Shown: positions 25,703 to 36,690 of the stretch, piece by piece
How the letters are laid out: every line of letters begins with the position of its first letter
Position numbering within the stretch: the first letter of the stretch is position 1
Source of the DNA: Lanius collurio
Lineage: Eukaryota; Chordata; Aves; Passeriformes; Laniidae
Direction: 5' to 3'
Length of the DNA stretch: 64,000 bases
NCBI GenBank assembly: GCA_020086605.1
Contig: JACBWW010000003.1
Location: 53,181,302-53,245,301 of the forward strand
Program-made: the position numbers and the translations under genes
Notes under the pieces: model-generated
What the model was told of the DNA's origin: nothing
Database searches by the model: none
What the model saw: only the letters and a program-made list of their open reading frames with translations

Positions 25703-25703
25703 G
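25639..25703 (+). repeat. Compound GATA/GGTA microsatellite
   Basis: The array is two GATA units, four GGTA-type units, then about ten GATA units. It is perfect apart from the switch of unit. The compound structure suggests a T-G or A-G unit variant spread by slippage. Confidence 0.97.
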
Positions 25704-28700
25704 AAATTCCCTGTAAAGGAAAAAAACAAAGAAAAAAGAAAGGAACTTCTCAGCAGGCATGACTATCAGGAAGATCTCCTTAAAAGACAGACTAATAAAA
25801 AAATAAGTAATTTTATCATGTTATTAATTTTCCACATTCCAGATACGACAAAACATATCAACCAGCATCACTCATATTATTTGCCATGACAAATCCTGCC
25901 TGACACAGTGAATCAGAGTGTCCAGGGCATGTGACTGGCAGCCATCAGTGGAGAGGATCTAGTTTAAAGTCATGGACTTTCCTTTCCACCTGCCTGCTGT
26001 ACATCTGCAAAAGCCAGGGCTCCACGTGCAGCCAGCTGCTCTTGGTTTGTTTGCAGATTCAGAGACAGCAATAGCAAGGGACAGAGAGTCCTTTTCAACA
26101 CTCCTATTTCTTTCCAATTCTCTGTGCAAAATGACTGGAGATTTCCATTAAAACATCAAAATATCTTTCTAGGTATAAGTCCAATTCCGCATAAGATAAA
26201 GAAATAAAAACTGTATAAACAACCTTAGCATTCAAAAGCCTTTCCAAGCCAATTGCTGTATAATGAATTCAGTGTAAATTTGTGCTGACCTTGGATACAA
26301 AATGATCTCTTTCTGCCAATAATTTGCATAGTGGATATTGCTTTAGAGTCAGGAATACAGTAAATTGCAGCATGAAGGTTTTAAAGGATGAAAAGAGAGA
26401 CTGAGTCTTAGCTCAGAGAGACCTGCACAAGCCAGGAAGAACACCAAGAGACTTTGAGGTTTTCCTCAAGTGAGGAGAGAACTACATTGATTTTAAGGAG
26501 TAAATGCCTTTGTGTTTATTCATATATGTTAATGCATCCACATAGTCTGGCTGCAAGCTCATAAAGTAAATTTTGCATAGGGTGGAGAAGACAGAAGATG
26601 GCTGTTCACACTACACCTGCTGCTCTGTCAGCCAAATGCCCTCCCATCAGCCTGGGCACCCCTCTGTGCTTAGGGCAGGGAATGGTGTGAATCCAGGCAT
26701 CTCCTTCCACACCCTTGGGAACCAGCACCTGGACCCAGAACCAGCCTGCATGAAAGCAGGATGCAAAGGAGAACAAAAATGTTCTCTGACCTCTGCACTA
26801 AAATATTTTGCTCAGACTGCTCTAAAATCTTCACAGACACTAACATACTGTTGGGACTTCAAAATCCTCCCAGCTGCAAGGACAGTGTTTGGACAGTGCA
26901 TGGACAGAGCAGAGCTGTTTCCCTCTGTCAGCAGCAGCCTCTTCTTTAGAGGATCTTCCTTCAGCCACAGGCAAGGCACTGAATAGTCCTGATCCTCCCC
27001 ACTCTTGTCAGCGCTTTCCTCCTTTTTCCCCATCCTCATGTTACATCAGCTCCTTGGGCTGTCTTCAGGATTTCCTGGATGCCTTCAAACCCCCACATAA
27101 AATGGGTCCATAGGCCTACAAATAGGACTCTTTCTGGGTACTTTCAGAGCACTAAAACTTAGTGCAGGGCCCCTTGCATATGCTAAGCACTGCTGGCCTA
27201 TAAGCAAAAGATTCTCTGAAATGATGGAAGGACTAAATGCACCTGAAAGTTGCAGCCCTACACCCTCAAAGCATCACTCCCAATCACTGCCATGTGCACT
27301 GCACATGCCTTTAGCAAGTTGGTCTCTACTGAAGGACAGGTTATTCTCAGTGTAATCCAAGCCAGCACAAGTATTTCCTGTCACTGGTTGATATGGTAAA
27401 GCATAAATTATTGTTGCTATTTCTCTGTCTCTTTTTAACATATGAACTTTTTAGTGACCTACATGATCTCAATCTAGCTCAGTCCTAAGAAACACCATCT
27501 CACTTTTGTGGAACACCTTTGTCCCATAGGATCTGAAAATACTTAACAGGATTGTACTGTTTTCCTGGATAGGCTCATTTTTATTCAATAAGGTCATAAA
27601 GTGCCAGAAATTTTTAAAGTGAATCTTTAGATGTGTCAGCCCTTGCTCAAGAGAATTTCAGTAAATATGCCTACATCATTGATTCATGCAATTCTGGACT
27701 TCTTCCACTTTATTCTAAAAAGTCAATATTTTTGAAGGATTCAGGATAGGATTGTTAGAACAGTACATTGGTGAAGACAGCTCTTCTTCTGAAGGGATAT
27801 GAATGCTAGCACCAGAAAAACACTGTAAATATTAAAAGAATATTGCTCATGACAGAGGAGTAGAGGAAGTAAAATGAGGCCCTGACTAAGTACACATATT
27901 GTTTATGGAGTGGACACTTATAACTGTGAGGAAGGGTTTCCTGCCACATGGCACAACGCAAGAAATGTCAAAGAACACATTGGGCTTTACAAACCATGCT
28001 TGATTTGCTGCCTTAAGGCATATTCCACACATACCCCAAATACTAAGTGATGAAAATACAGGAGTGCATTGGACTGTGGAGCACCACAGGGGAAAGGCCT
28101 GGATGAGGTTTCAGAGGAGACATGGAAATGGAGTCCCACCTCTGCCTGTGGCATGTTGCACCATGCATGTCACAGTTACCAACTGGAGCACTCCAACCTG
28201 ATGGTGCTTTTGTCTTCCTGCAAGATCAGAAAAGCACCACATTCGGCTCTCTGGTCCCACTACTGCCCGGGGCTGTCCCTGTCATTCCTGTTCTCCTCAA
28301 TTGCACAGTGGAGGAAAAAACCTGCTTACTACAGTGATACAAAGAGCTTTGAGATGCTGTAGTGTAAAGCGCTGGATAAATGTAAATGACAGCCAGGTCA
28401 TAAGAGCAAAGAGCATTTGACCTTTCTTCGTCTGTTTGCACAGGGGCTGGAAGGGGAGGGGATGGGTTGGAGTAGAGATGAGCTGTTACTGATGATATTA
28501 TCAGTGCTGATGATTATTCCAGATGAGCTGAGAACTGTGGGCTCAAACAGAGACATCTGTGCCAAACCCAGTAATAGGTCACTTTGCAATGTCCTTGTCA
28601 GTGGCCGATGACACTCTGCCCACTGACACCCTGCCCCATGGCCAATGTTGGCACACAGGCAGGCTGCTGATGCCCTGCCTCCCACCAGTGCCAGTGGTGG

Positions 28701-29489
28701 GATAGATGGACTGCCAGCACCCTGTCCCCAGCTTGGCAGCAGCAGTGTGGGCAGAACAGGGTTAATGTAAGGTGTGCTTCGCTCCTCTCACCGCTCGGGT
28801 GGAGCCAAGGGACAGCACAGCTCTCACCTCTTCCTGGGGCATGTGCAGCATGAGCTGCTGCTGCCAGACCGTGGGACACCAGGTGCTCCTGGCAGTGCAC
28901 AGAAGCCACGGCATCGCTGTGGTCTTGCATTTGCTGTCAGTGATGGGATAAGTCACCATGTGGGCACCTTGCTGATCATCTTACTGCCTCAACAAAGCTT
29001 TGGTATATAAGGTGTTATCAGAGTCCATTACTGTTTGGACTCCACTGAGTTAGACAGAAAGAGTTGGCTGTCTCATTAGCAGAGAGAGGGGTTTGGATGA
29101 AGGCACAAAAACAAGGGTGAGAAGGTTTTTGTGCAGGCAGAAGATTTAGTACTTCCAAGCACACAATCAATATTGCAAAATTATCTCAGCAACATGTGTT
29201 CAGCTCCTGGCCAAGGGTCAGAACAGTTCCTGAGCTTCCTTCCATAGATTAAAAGTAAAGAAACGAACCAAGGCTCTTTCTGTAGCACTCTGCAGCCTTG
29301 TTCTTCACATCATCCCAAGAAAATGAGGGTCCTAGACAGAAGAAATCCTGTGACACATCTCATGAGTTGGGGAAACAAGGCTTAAGTGAATTTCTAAAGG
29401 GGCTGCTTGCTAAAACAATGCGTATAACTTGCCTAACATTTATTATATTTGTCAAGTAGGAAAGGGAGGATACAAGACAATTGATAAGG
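25704..29489. other. Intergenic upstream of the probable LTR
   Basis: No gene recognised. The interval 28590-28960 is GC-richer, with moderately long overlapping frames on both strands, but shows no domain. An L3/MIR-type tail lies at 28338. Confidence 0.55.
28338..28388 (+). mobile_element. L3/MIR-type 3' tail remnant
   Basis: caaagagctttgagatgctg, then tagtgtaaagcgctggataa and atgtaaa, resembles the conserved tail of old L3/CR1- and MIR-type elements (aaagcgctttgagat ... ggcgctatataaatg). Its survival in a bird implies an amniote-age insertion. Confidence is limited by shortness. Confidence 0.4.
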
Positions 29490-29925
29490 AGAAGCAGCCG
29501 TGACCAAAAGATCCTGCTTTGGAGCTAGGAACCAGTTAAAACCAGCCTTGGGGTTTGAACTTGGGCCAGGGATTCAGGGAGCATGTGCAAGGAAGCAAGG
29601 TGAAAAGTTCAAATTGAGGAAGACTCCTTACTTCATCCCAGAGACGGCTGCCCTGTGCAAGCACCAGCCATATGGAAATGACTTTGGGCTCATCATAATA
29701 CGAAGTGGGGCTAGGCAGGGCTAGGAAATGAATATGCATAGGGGCATTGGGAATCTCAATGAATATGCGGCTTGTAACTCGATATATACCAAAGCCAAAC
29801 GGTATTGCGGGCGCGCATGCATTTGGTGGCGCAATCCACATGTGCCCCAGCGCTGGAATAAACACACCTACTTTACTGCTTGTTTCAGTAGTGGAGTCTT
29901 CTCCGTGTATCAATAACAGAAGACA
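29490..29925 (+). mobile_element. Probable solo LTR of an endogenous retrovirus
   Basis: This block has the order expected of an LTR. A candidate U3 region is followed by a TATA-like tcgatatatacc at about 29778-29789. About 75 nt later comes an AATAAA at 29857-29862 with a downstream region ending near tgtatcaataaca. It stands out by CpG density (gcgggcgcgcatgcatttgg) against an AT-rich background, as young avian LTRs do. No gag, pol or env sequence flanks it, so it would be a solo LTR. I could not define target-site duplications or exact ends. It might instead be an unrelated CpG-rich element. Confidence 0.5.
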
Positions 29926-29990
29926 CTTTTTGGGAAGTCCCCAGTCTGAGCTTCCCAGTCCTGCTGCATGTGATCTTCATCATTTGTCAT

Positions 29991-30012
29991 CATTTTGTCA
30001 CCTGACAAAATG
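29991..30012. repeat. 10-bp perfect inverted repeat with 2-base spacer
   Basis: cattttgtca, then cc, then tgacaaaatg. It follows a partial direct copy (catttgtcat, from 29981) and lies about 65 bases after the probable LTR end. Function unknown. Confidence 0.75.
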
Positions 30013-30928
30013 CTCTCTAAATCAGCTGGATTCCCATAACTGATTGCAGTGGGGCTTACAGGTTACTTTTGCTGATAAAAGGATAATCCTCAGAGAACAA
30101 AAGGCATTAAATGCTCAGTGGCAGAGTTTGGGGAGTGCTTGTGAATGCCAAGTTCCAAAAGAAACAAGTTTGAGGTAGGTCAAACCTCGCAGACATTCAA
30201 ACATACATATTTTCCTGTGGAAAGCAATTTCACTTGTTTCACCTAGGGACAGAATAAAAGGGGAAAGCAAAAGGAGGTGGGAACTCACACAGATCTGCTA
30301 CAGACCTCTGAGTTCTTGAGCACGACCTGTGGCCTCTCTGATCTCTTTCTTGCATATTCTTTCTCCCAGTCATACAAGAGGGATAACTACGCATGCTGCA
30401 GGACAGGTGCTGACAGGAGGATTACACCACAAGTCTTTGTTGTTCTGTGCTGTGGAGCCACAGTCTGTGCTACAAATGGGGGAGACTAATGTTTTTAATT
30501 CCAAGATTACTGGCGCTAACAGGAATATTTGTTATCGGGACGTTTTCCTCTAACCCCAGGGTTACTGCTGAAAGCTTTGTATTTTCTTCATAACTTGCTG
30601 GCATAGAGAAGCAGAAAGGGAAAATTACTGCTGGACACACAAAGGGGCCTGCAAGAGTGCAGAGGCAGGCAGTCAAAGACCAAAAACAATTGGTATTGTG
30701 CAAGCAGATAGTCTAATTCGTCAGATAGAATCAATCCCCGTAAAAGCTACACAGATTTGGTCCAATGCCACTTAGGACATGCTTTAATCAGTATTTAAAA
30801 AGGGGCTGGTAACCCATCTGACACCATAGGTCTTTTAACTAAGTGCACATTTCAGTGGATGATTTTGAGCAGCAAAAGGAAGCAGCTGAAATATTGGATA
30901 TGTGAACTAGACACAAATTGCTATATAT

Positions 30929-31200
30929 AGAATCACAGAATTATTTAGTTTTGAATGGGCCTTTATGATCATCAAGTCCAACCATTAACCCAGAACAGCC
31001 TAGGCCAATACTAAACCACGTCCCTAAGTGACACATTTACCTATCTTTTAAATATCTCCAGGAATGGTGACCCCACCACTTCCTTGAGCAGTCAGTTCCA
31101 ATGCTTGACAACAATTTCAGTGAAGAAATTTTTCTTAATTCCTACTCTAAACTTCCCCTGGCTCAACTTGAGGATGTTTCCTGAAGTTAATTATTCCTAT
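30929..31200 (-). mobile_element. CR1 LINE 3' fragment, minus orientation
   Basis: The plus strand starts agaatcacagaattatttag and proceeds through gatcatcaagtccaacc, ctccaggaatggtgaccccaccacttcc and tcagttccaatgcttgacaac to agtgaagaaatttttcttaa. This is the reverse complement of the CR1 3' region, more diverged than the copy at 32106. The 5' limit near 31200 is approximate. Confidence 0.9.
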
Positions 31201-32105
31201 CCTTGTAGGGAAAAACTAACATTTGCCTGATCTAACCACATGGATTGAATGAACTGGGACAGCTACCAGAAACCAGAATATCCTCCTGCACTGTGCATGG
31301 AATTGACCCATAACCCATTGTTACAACAGATTCTTGTGTTTTAACCACCATGTTATCACCAGGAGGTGATTTTTCAATTTTTCAATTTCAAGCTTGATTT
31401 CAGCATTTTGCCTAAGGGAGGATAACAAACATGACTGCTGAATTCTTTGTCTTCTGAGGGCAAAGTTAAGTGAGAATGGATTATGTTAATTTATATTGGC
31501 TGCACAGGAAGGTAATGACGCAGCTATTAATGATCTACACAACCCAACACAGGGAAGTACCAACAGACAAAAATACTGTGGAGCTGGTCTTATGGATATG
31601 TTCCCAGTTCCCTGTTGTGCACAGGCACAGTCAAATTCCTCATTCCTGCATGTTAAATAAGAGCTGTATCACTCCTCACATCACGGGAAGTTCCTGGGGA
31701 CCAAGGGGGTTGATGTTATCAGATTTATCTTTATGTAGTCTTTTCCAGCTACAGTATAGAACTTTTCTGCTACAGTGGGGGACAGCCACTACTGCTGGCC
31801 TGTATATTTGAACCTAGTGAATACAGGGATATTTCAGAGAGCCTGGAGTGAGCTGGGGCACATGGAGTGGTTCTGTGGTCACCTCTCTGCAGGCTTGGGC
31901 TGCAGAAGTTCATCTCACAGGAGTCATCACCACGGTGAGCACAAGTGTCCATCACACTCACCAGCCAGGAAGGCTGCCAGGAGTGATGGGATGATGCACC
32001 AGCGTCTGCCAACGCCAGGTACCAGGGCTGAGGCAGGCTTGGAGTGGGACTACAGCTGCTGATCACCTGCACCATATGCAGTACTAACCTGGAATTACTG
32101 CCATT

Positions 32106-32270
32106 GAATCATCACAGAGACATAGAACGGTTTGGGTTGGAAGGGACCTTTAAAGATCATCTAGTTCCAGCCCTCCTGCCATGGGCATGGACACTTTCCT
32201 GTCGACAAAATTTTTCAGAGCCGTGTCCAGCCTGACCCTCAATGTTTCCAGGGATGAGGAATCTCTTTAC
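32106..32270 (-). mobile_element. CR1 LINE 3' fragment, minus orientation
   Basis: The plus strand reads atcacagagacatagaacgg, then tttgggttggaagggacctttaaagatcatctagttccagccc. This is the reverse complement of a CR1 3' end. The body continues through cactttcctgtcgac and gtccagcctgaccctcaatg before similarity fades near 32270. Confidence 0.9.
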
Positions 32271-34159
32271 CTCAGTCCTTACACACCCTCTTTATCACAG
32301 TCTAGAGGTAAAGAAATTTTATACGTGAGAAGAGGAGGTTATCCATGACTGAGAGTCAGGAGGTCAGAGTTTCACTACGGTAGGTGCTCACCAAGAATTC
32401 CCCTGCCCTGATGAATTTACAGACGAGGCAGCACCAAAGGAGAGTGGGTGGCAGCTGACATCATGGAGGGCATAAAACAAGTATTCTGAACCATAAATAT
32501 TTTCAGTGTTCCTTGTACAACATTAAGAAAACAGTATAAACTTACTCTTTGCATGAATCAATAGATGATCAATAATAAAAGCAACTTCTTATCACAAGCA
32601 GTCACTTTTATGGTCCCAGTTAAAGTGCAAGATAACTAAAAGGGGACATCTCTCATAATAATTTCAGTATGTTTGTATGTTTAAAAGCTGAGTGGTACTG
32701 TTGACTTCTAGTCCTGATCTTCAGAGCCACACCACAAGAACTGGAGTCTAAGAATCTTCCTGCCACCCTGTGTGCAGCACCAAGCTCCTGCAAACATCCA
32801 GCTGGGGGCTGACATCAGCTTTTCAAGTGTGATCCTCATCTAGCAAGCAAGGGGTGGTTACAGGTGGTCATACCTTGCTGCTGGGATAAAGAAGTCCCAT
32901 GATGAACATGGAAAAGGAGCTTGGGAAACAGAGGTTTCATGGTAAGGCACTTCAACCTTTCCTCAGGCCATGAGCAGCAGCTGAATTTGGGAGAGCAGTG
33001 CATCCAGAAGAAGGACTTTGGCTCAACACTCTCTTTCCTTCTTCTTGGCTGGAGAAAGCTCTTTTCCATTGACTGTCATCGATCCAGACAGTATTTACTC
33101 AGATTTCCACAGACAGCAATAAGTCAAGGGGCCCAGGCAGGGAAAGTAATGAAGTTTTCCATACGAGCTGGATCTACCATTCCCGGAGCAGACTGGTGTG
33201 CTCAATCCATATCACAGGCCTGGCCTTTGGAAAGACTTCAGGAAGAAAGGAGGACATCTTCTATCCATCAGTCTTCTCATTTCTGAGTTGGAACAGCCAG
33301 CGTTGCAGAGGCAGATTTTCAGGCTTTAAGGCCAGCAGCCTCACCGTGTTGTCTCATCTGCCCACCTGAATAAAGGAGCCCATCAGTTTTCCCTGGCAAT
33401 GGCCCCATCTAGCCCAATGCTGTGCAGCTGGGCCAGAGCATGCTCCTTGGAAAGACAGTCAGGCTGATTTAGTCTCCAAGTGATGGAGATTCCCTCCCAT
33501 CCCCAGGTAACATGTTCTGATAATGAATTATGAGAAGGAAGGGAGCTATTTAGTCAATGGTATTTGCGAACGATGATTTTACACATTGCAACGGTGCCCA
33601 CTGCAGTAAGTAAATTGCCCCCTGGCTTTCATAAACATCATCTGTACACAAACATTATCCAGAGCAACTCTATGGAAAGGAAATTCTCCAGTGTAAGATA
33701 ATGTCATCTCCACAGCAATAAGAGAGGTAAAACAGTACTCGGCAGCTGGGAAAGAGGGAGAGGCGACAAACAGCAGCCAGCTGTAAAATGACCGTGTCAG
33801 GGCTACAGCTGCTTGTGTCTGCCTGATTTAAAGCACCAGCCCCACAAAGGCATGCTGAGGAAACTAATTCTATAAGACAGTAACTTCATACCCAGCAAAA
33901 TTATGAGGCACCCAGAGGTCAAGCTGGTTCTGTGGGGTGCCTTTATAATATGACCACCAGCAGAAAAAATGTCAGAAATTAAGTTCCATCTAATCAGATA
34001 GAATTGGCAATAAAGGCGAGACTGCTCCTTTTATTTATTTATTACATTAGGTCCAAGGGAACAATAGCACATTTTCCTGCTAAATTTGGATGCAATTGCA
34101 GCCAGCTCTTCATTAGTGCTTTCTAACCTCCATCTTGGAGAGCTTTGCAGAGGAAGCTG

Positions 34160-34245
34160 ATGGCATCATTCCTGTTTTATTGGAAGAGAAACTGATGCCA
34201 GAAATTGAGAAGTGATCCAGCCAAATTCTTGCAACATCTCAGTAA
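34160..34245 (-). mobile_element. MIR-like remnant
   Basis: tcctgttttattggaagaga, then aactgatgcc and gaagtgatccagccaaattc, follow the order of the reverse-complement MIR core with many mismatches. This assignment is weak. Confidence 0.35.
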
Positions 34246-36452
34246 CAGACCAAAGAGGGGAATATGGCCCTGCTGCACCATATCCCTTCCTAGCATCCTT
34301 TTGAGCTGTGCCCAGAAGTCCTGACACTCCAGTGCAAGTCTACCAGGTGCAGCCAGACTGAATGGTCCATTTTGACCACAGCCAACTCCTTGTCTACATC
34401 TCTGAAGGCTGCAATAACCTCCTCCATCGCGTGATCAAGGGAAACAGTATTTTTGCTCATGCAACATAGACTCATCCAACCATGCTTTAGGAAGGTGTGC
34501 AGAGCTCAAGTGTCTTTTAACTTGTGTGATCTCTTGGTTGAAAGATAGTACACAACTGCTTTAGGCCATTTAGTCCTTGATTTAATCATTGAAAGTTACT
34601 TTCTAGGACAGAAGGATTCATCATTTCGTGTCTGAGTAGTAACCTACTTATTAGAACTGTTGCTTTTCTCACCCTGATAGAAAACAGCCCAAAAGAAAAT
34701 GTTAACCTGCCTTTAAAACAGAAATGGGTTTGTTGTAGGTTGACTTCTGTCTTCTTCAGATATGTTTAAAAATTAACATTTCTTCATCCAGCACATGTCT
34801 GTTAACACAGAGCAAAACAGGAATTCAATTTCTGTCTGGTAGTGTCAATTGAGCAAAAAGCATCTTTGTGCACCAAGACAGGGAAGGAATCTGAAGCCTT
34901 CATTTTCCATCAGCATCTTCAGCTTCCAAAAAAACCCACAAAGTAAATTGTTATCCGTTCTTCCAAGGGGTAAACCAAGGAGTTAATTTTATAGAAATCA
35001 TCAGGACATGGGCCAAACTCTAAGGACATAAAATAAAGAACAATCATTGCTCCTATGGGCTTACAAATGACTGGATCCTTTTGAAGAGTTCAGTATAGCT
35101 TTTTTTTTTTAATCTTTGATTAAATGTCACAGGGGAGGCAGCTGCCTGATGAGCACTTCAGGAAATTTGACCCTTATCTGCAGGTGCTTAAATGGGAGCT
35201 GAGCCCTGGGGAAAAGAAAATCATGCCTCTGAATAGCCCAGTAAGTGGCAGTGAGGACGGCAGGCAGGGAGCTATTCCCTGGCCAGATCACGGCTGTGGT
35301 CCAGTCTCTCCCAACTCAGGGGCAGTGAGAGCAGCCTGACCTCCAAAACATTCCCAACCCAGGAGGTAGCAGCCATGAGTGGAAGGAGGGACAGGGACCC
35401 AGCAGCCACAGCACCTCAGGGAGAACCTCTTCTCCTGTGGGCATGGAAATACCTCTTGACCTCAGCCAACGCCACCAACACATAAAAAGCAAAATTAGGA
35501 TCTACCAAATCAAAGAACTGCACTAAGCCATCTATACAATGTGTACTCTGCTCTGGTGGATTTCCTGGCTGTTCCAGCACCTCAGGCATCACCAAGCATT
35601 GGCTTTGTATTCTAGATCCCCTGTCTGTGTCCCTGAACATCGTGGCAGTGTTTCTGCAGGGTCAGAGCACCCAGCTGCCTGTGCTCCTGCCCACTGACAG
35701 ACTGGTGTAAATCTGGCCTGTGCCAGCTCCTTGTCCCCTAGACGTCACCCACACACCATTTTAGGGATGGCACAGACTAGAAATAGTCCCCACCAGCATC
35801 AGACCTCATGCATATTGGGTTTGAGGGTGGAAAGAGAGGGAAGGGAAAAAATAGAGGTGAGTGGATGCATACCAGGCTGTGACACTCAGACTCAGGCCTG
35901 AAGAAGAGACCCTGAGCTGTTCCAGCTCCTCAGCTGGAGTAATTTCCTGGACTTTCCCCATTTCCAGTCCAGGGTATATGCAAGCTCTCCCTGTTCTCCT
36001 CTGAACCATTCATTCCCTTTCTTTGGACCAAGCACTGAGGTCATGGGTCTAGGGCCAGCATTCCTTAGGCCAGCAGCAACACTTGATGCCTTTATTCGCA
36101 GGTTACAGAATACTGATACTGGAAATCACATGAGCTAGTCAAATCTCTATGCCTCAGAGACAGCTCTTATCTGCTGTCTTTGCTAAGCAACCAGTTTCTG
36201 ATACAACCCAACCCAGACTCAGGCAGAGTTTTTTCTTCCACTCTTCAAATCTTCAGATTGTCCCATACAACTTTTTTCTCCAGGGATTTCTTGCAAAAGA
36301 AGCAAAACAAATAACAAGTGACCTGCCCCAGCTCACTTCATTCTCACACCCCTCTCACCTTCACCAGCAGGCTGTGGGTTTATCTCCCTCTAGCCCCTGA
36401 AATCCCCCAGGACAGAACACCCACTGTTCTCTCATGGCTACATCCAGAGTCT

Positions 36453-36690
36453 TAAGCTGTGCCAGGGGAGGTTTAGGCTGGATATTAGGAAGAAGATATT
36501 CACAGAAAGGGTAATGGGGCATTGGAATGGGCTGCCCAGGAGGTGATGGAGTCACTGTCCCTGGAGGTGTTTAAGAAAAGACTGGATGTGACACTTAGGT
36601 CCATGGTCTTTTTGAAAAGGTTGTGTCAGGTCGTAGGTTGGACTCGACCTCAAAGATCGTTTCCAACCTACTTGATTCTGTGATTCTGTG
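36453..36690 (+). mobile_element. CR1 LINE 3' fragment with octamer tail
   Basis: From aagctgtgccaggggaggtt, the CR1 3' blocks follow in order. They are gctggatattaggaaga, cattggaatgggctgcccagg, gtccctggaggtgtttaag, ttggactcgacctcaaagatc and ttccaacctacttgattctgtgattctgtg. The repeated gattctgtg octamers are the diagnostic CR1 end. The copy is 5'-truncated and well preserved, so it is relatively young. Confidence 0.92.

Larger units (their letters stand above)
29926..36452. other. Intergenic with two minus-oriented CR1 copies
   Basis: Besides the CR1 fragments, a hairpin repeat and a MIR-like scrap, no feature was recognised. Open frames near 31470-32060 and 32921-33286 lack any familiar motif and partly overlap CR1. 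Confidence 0.6.
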
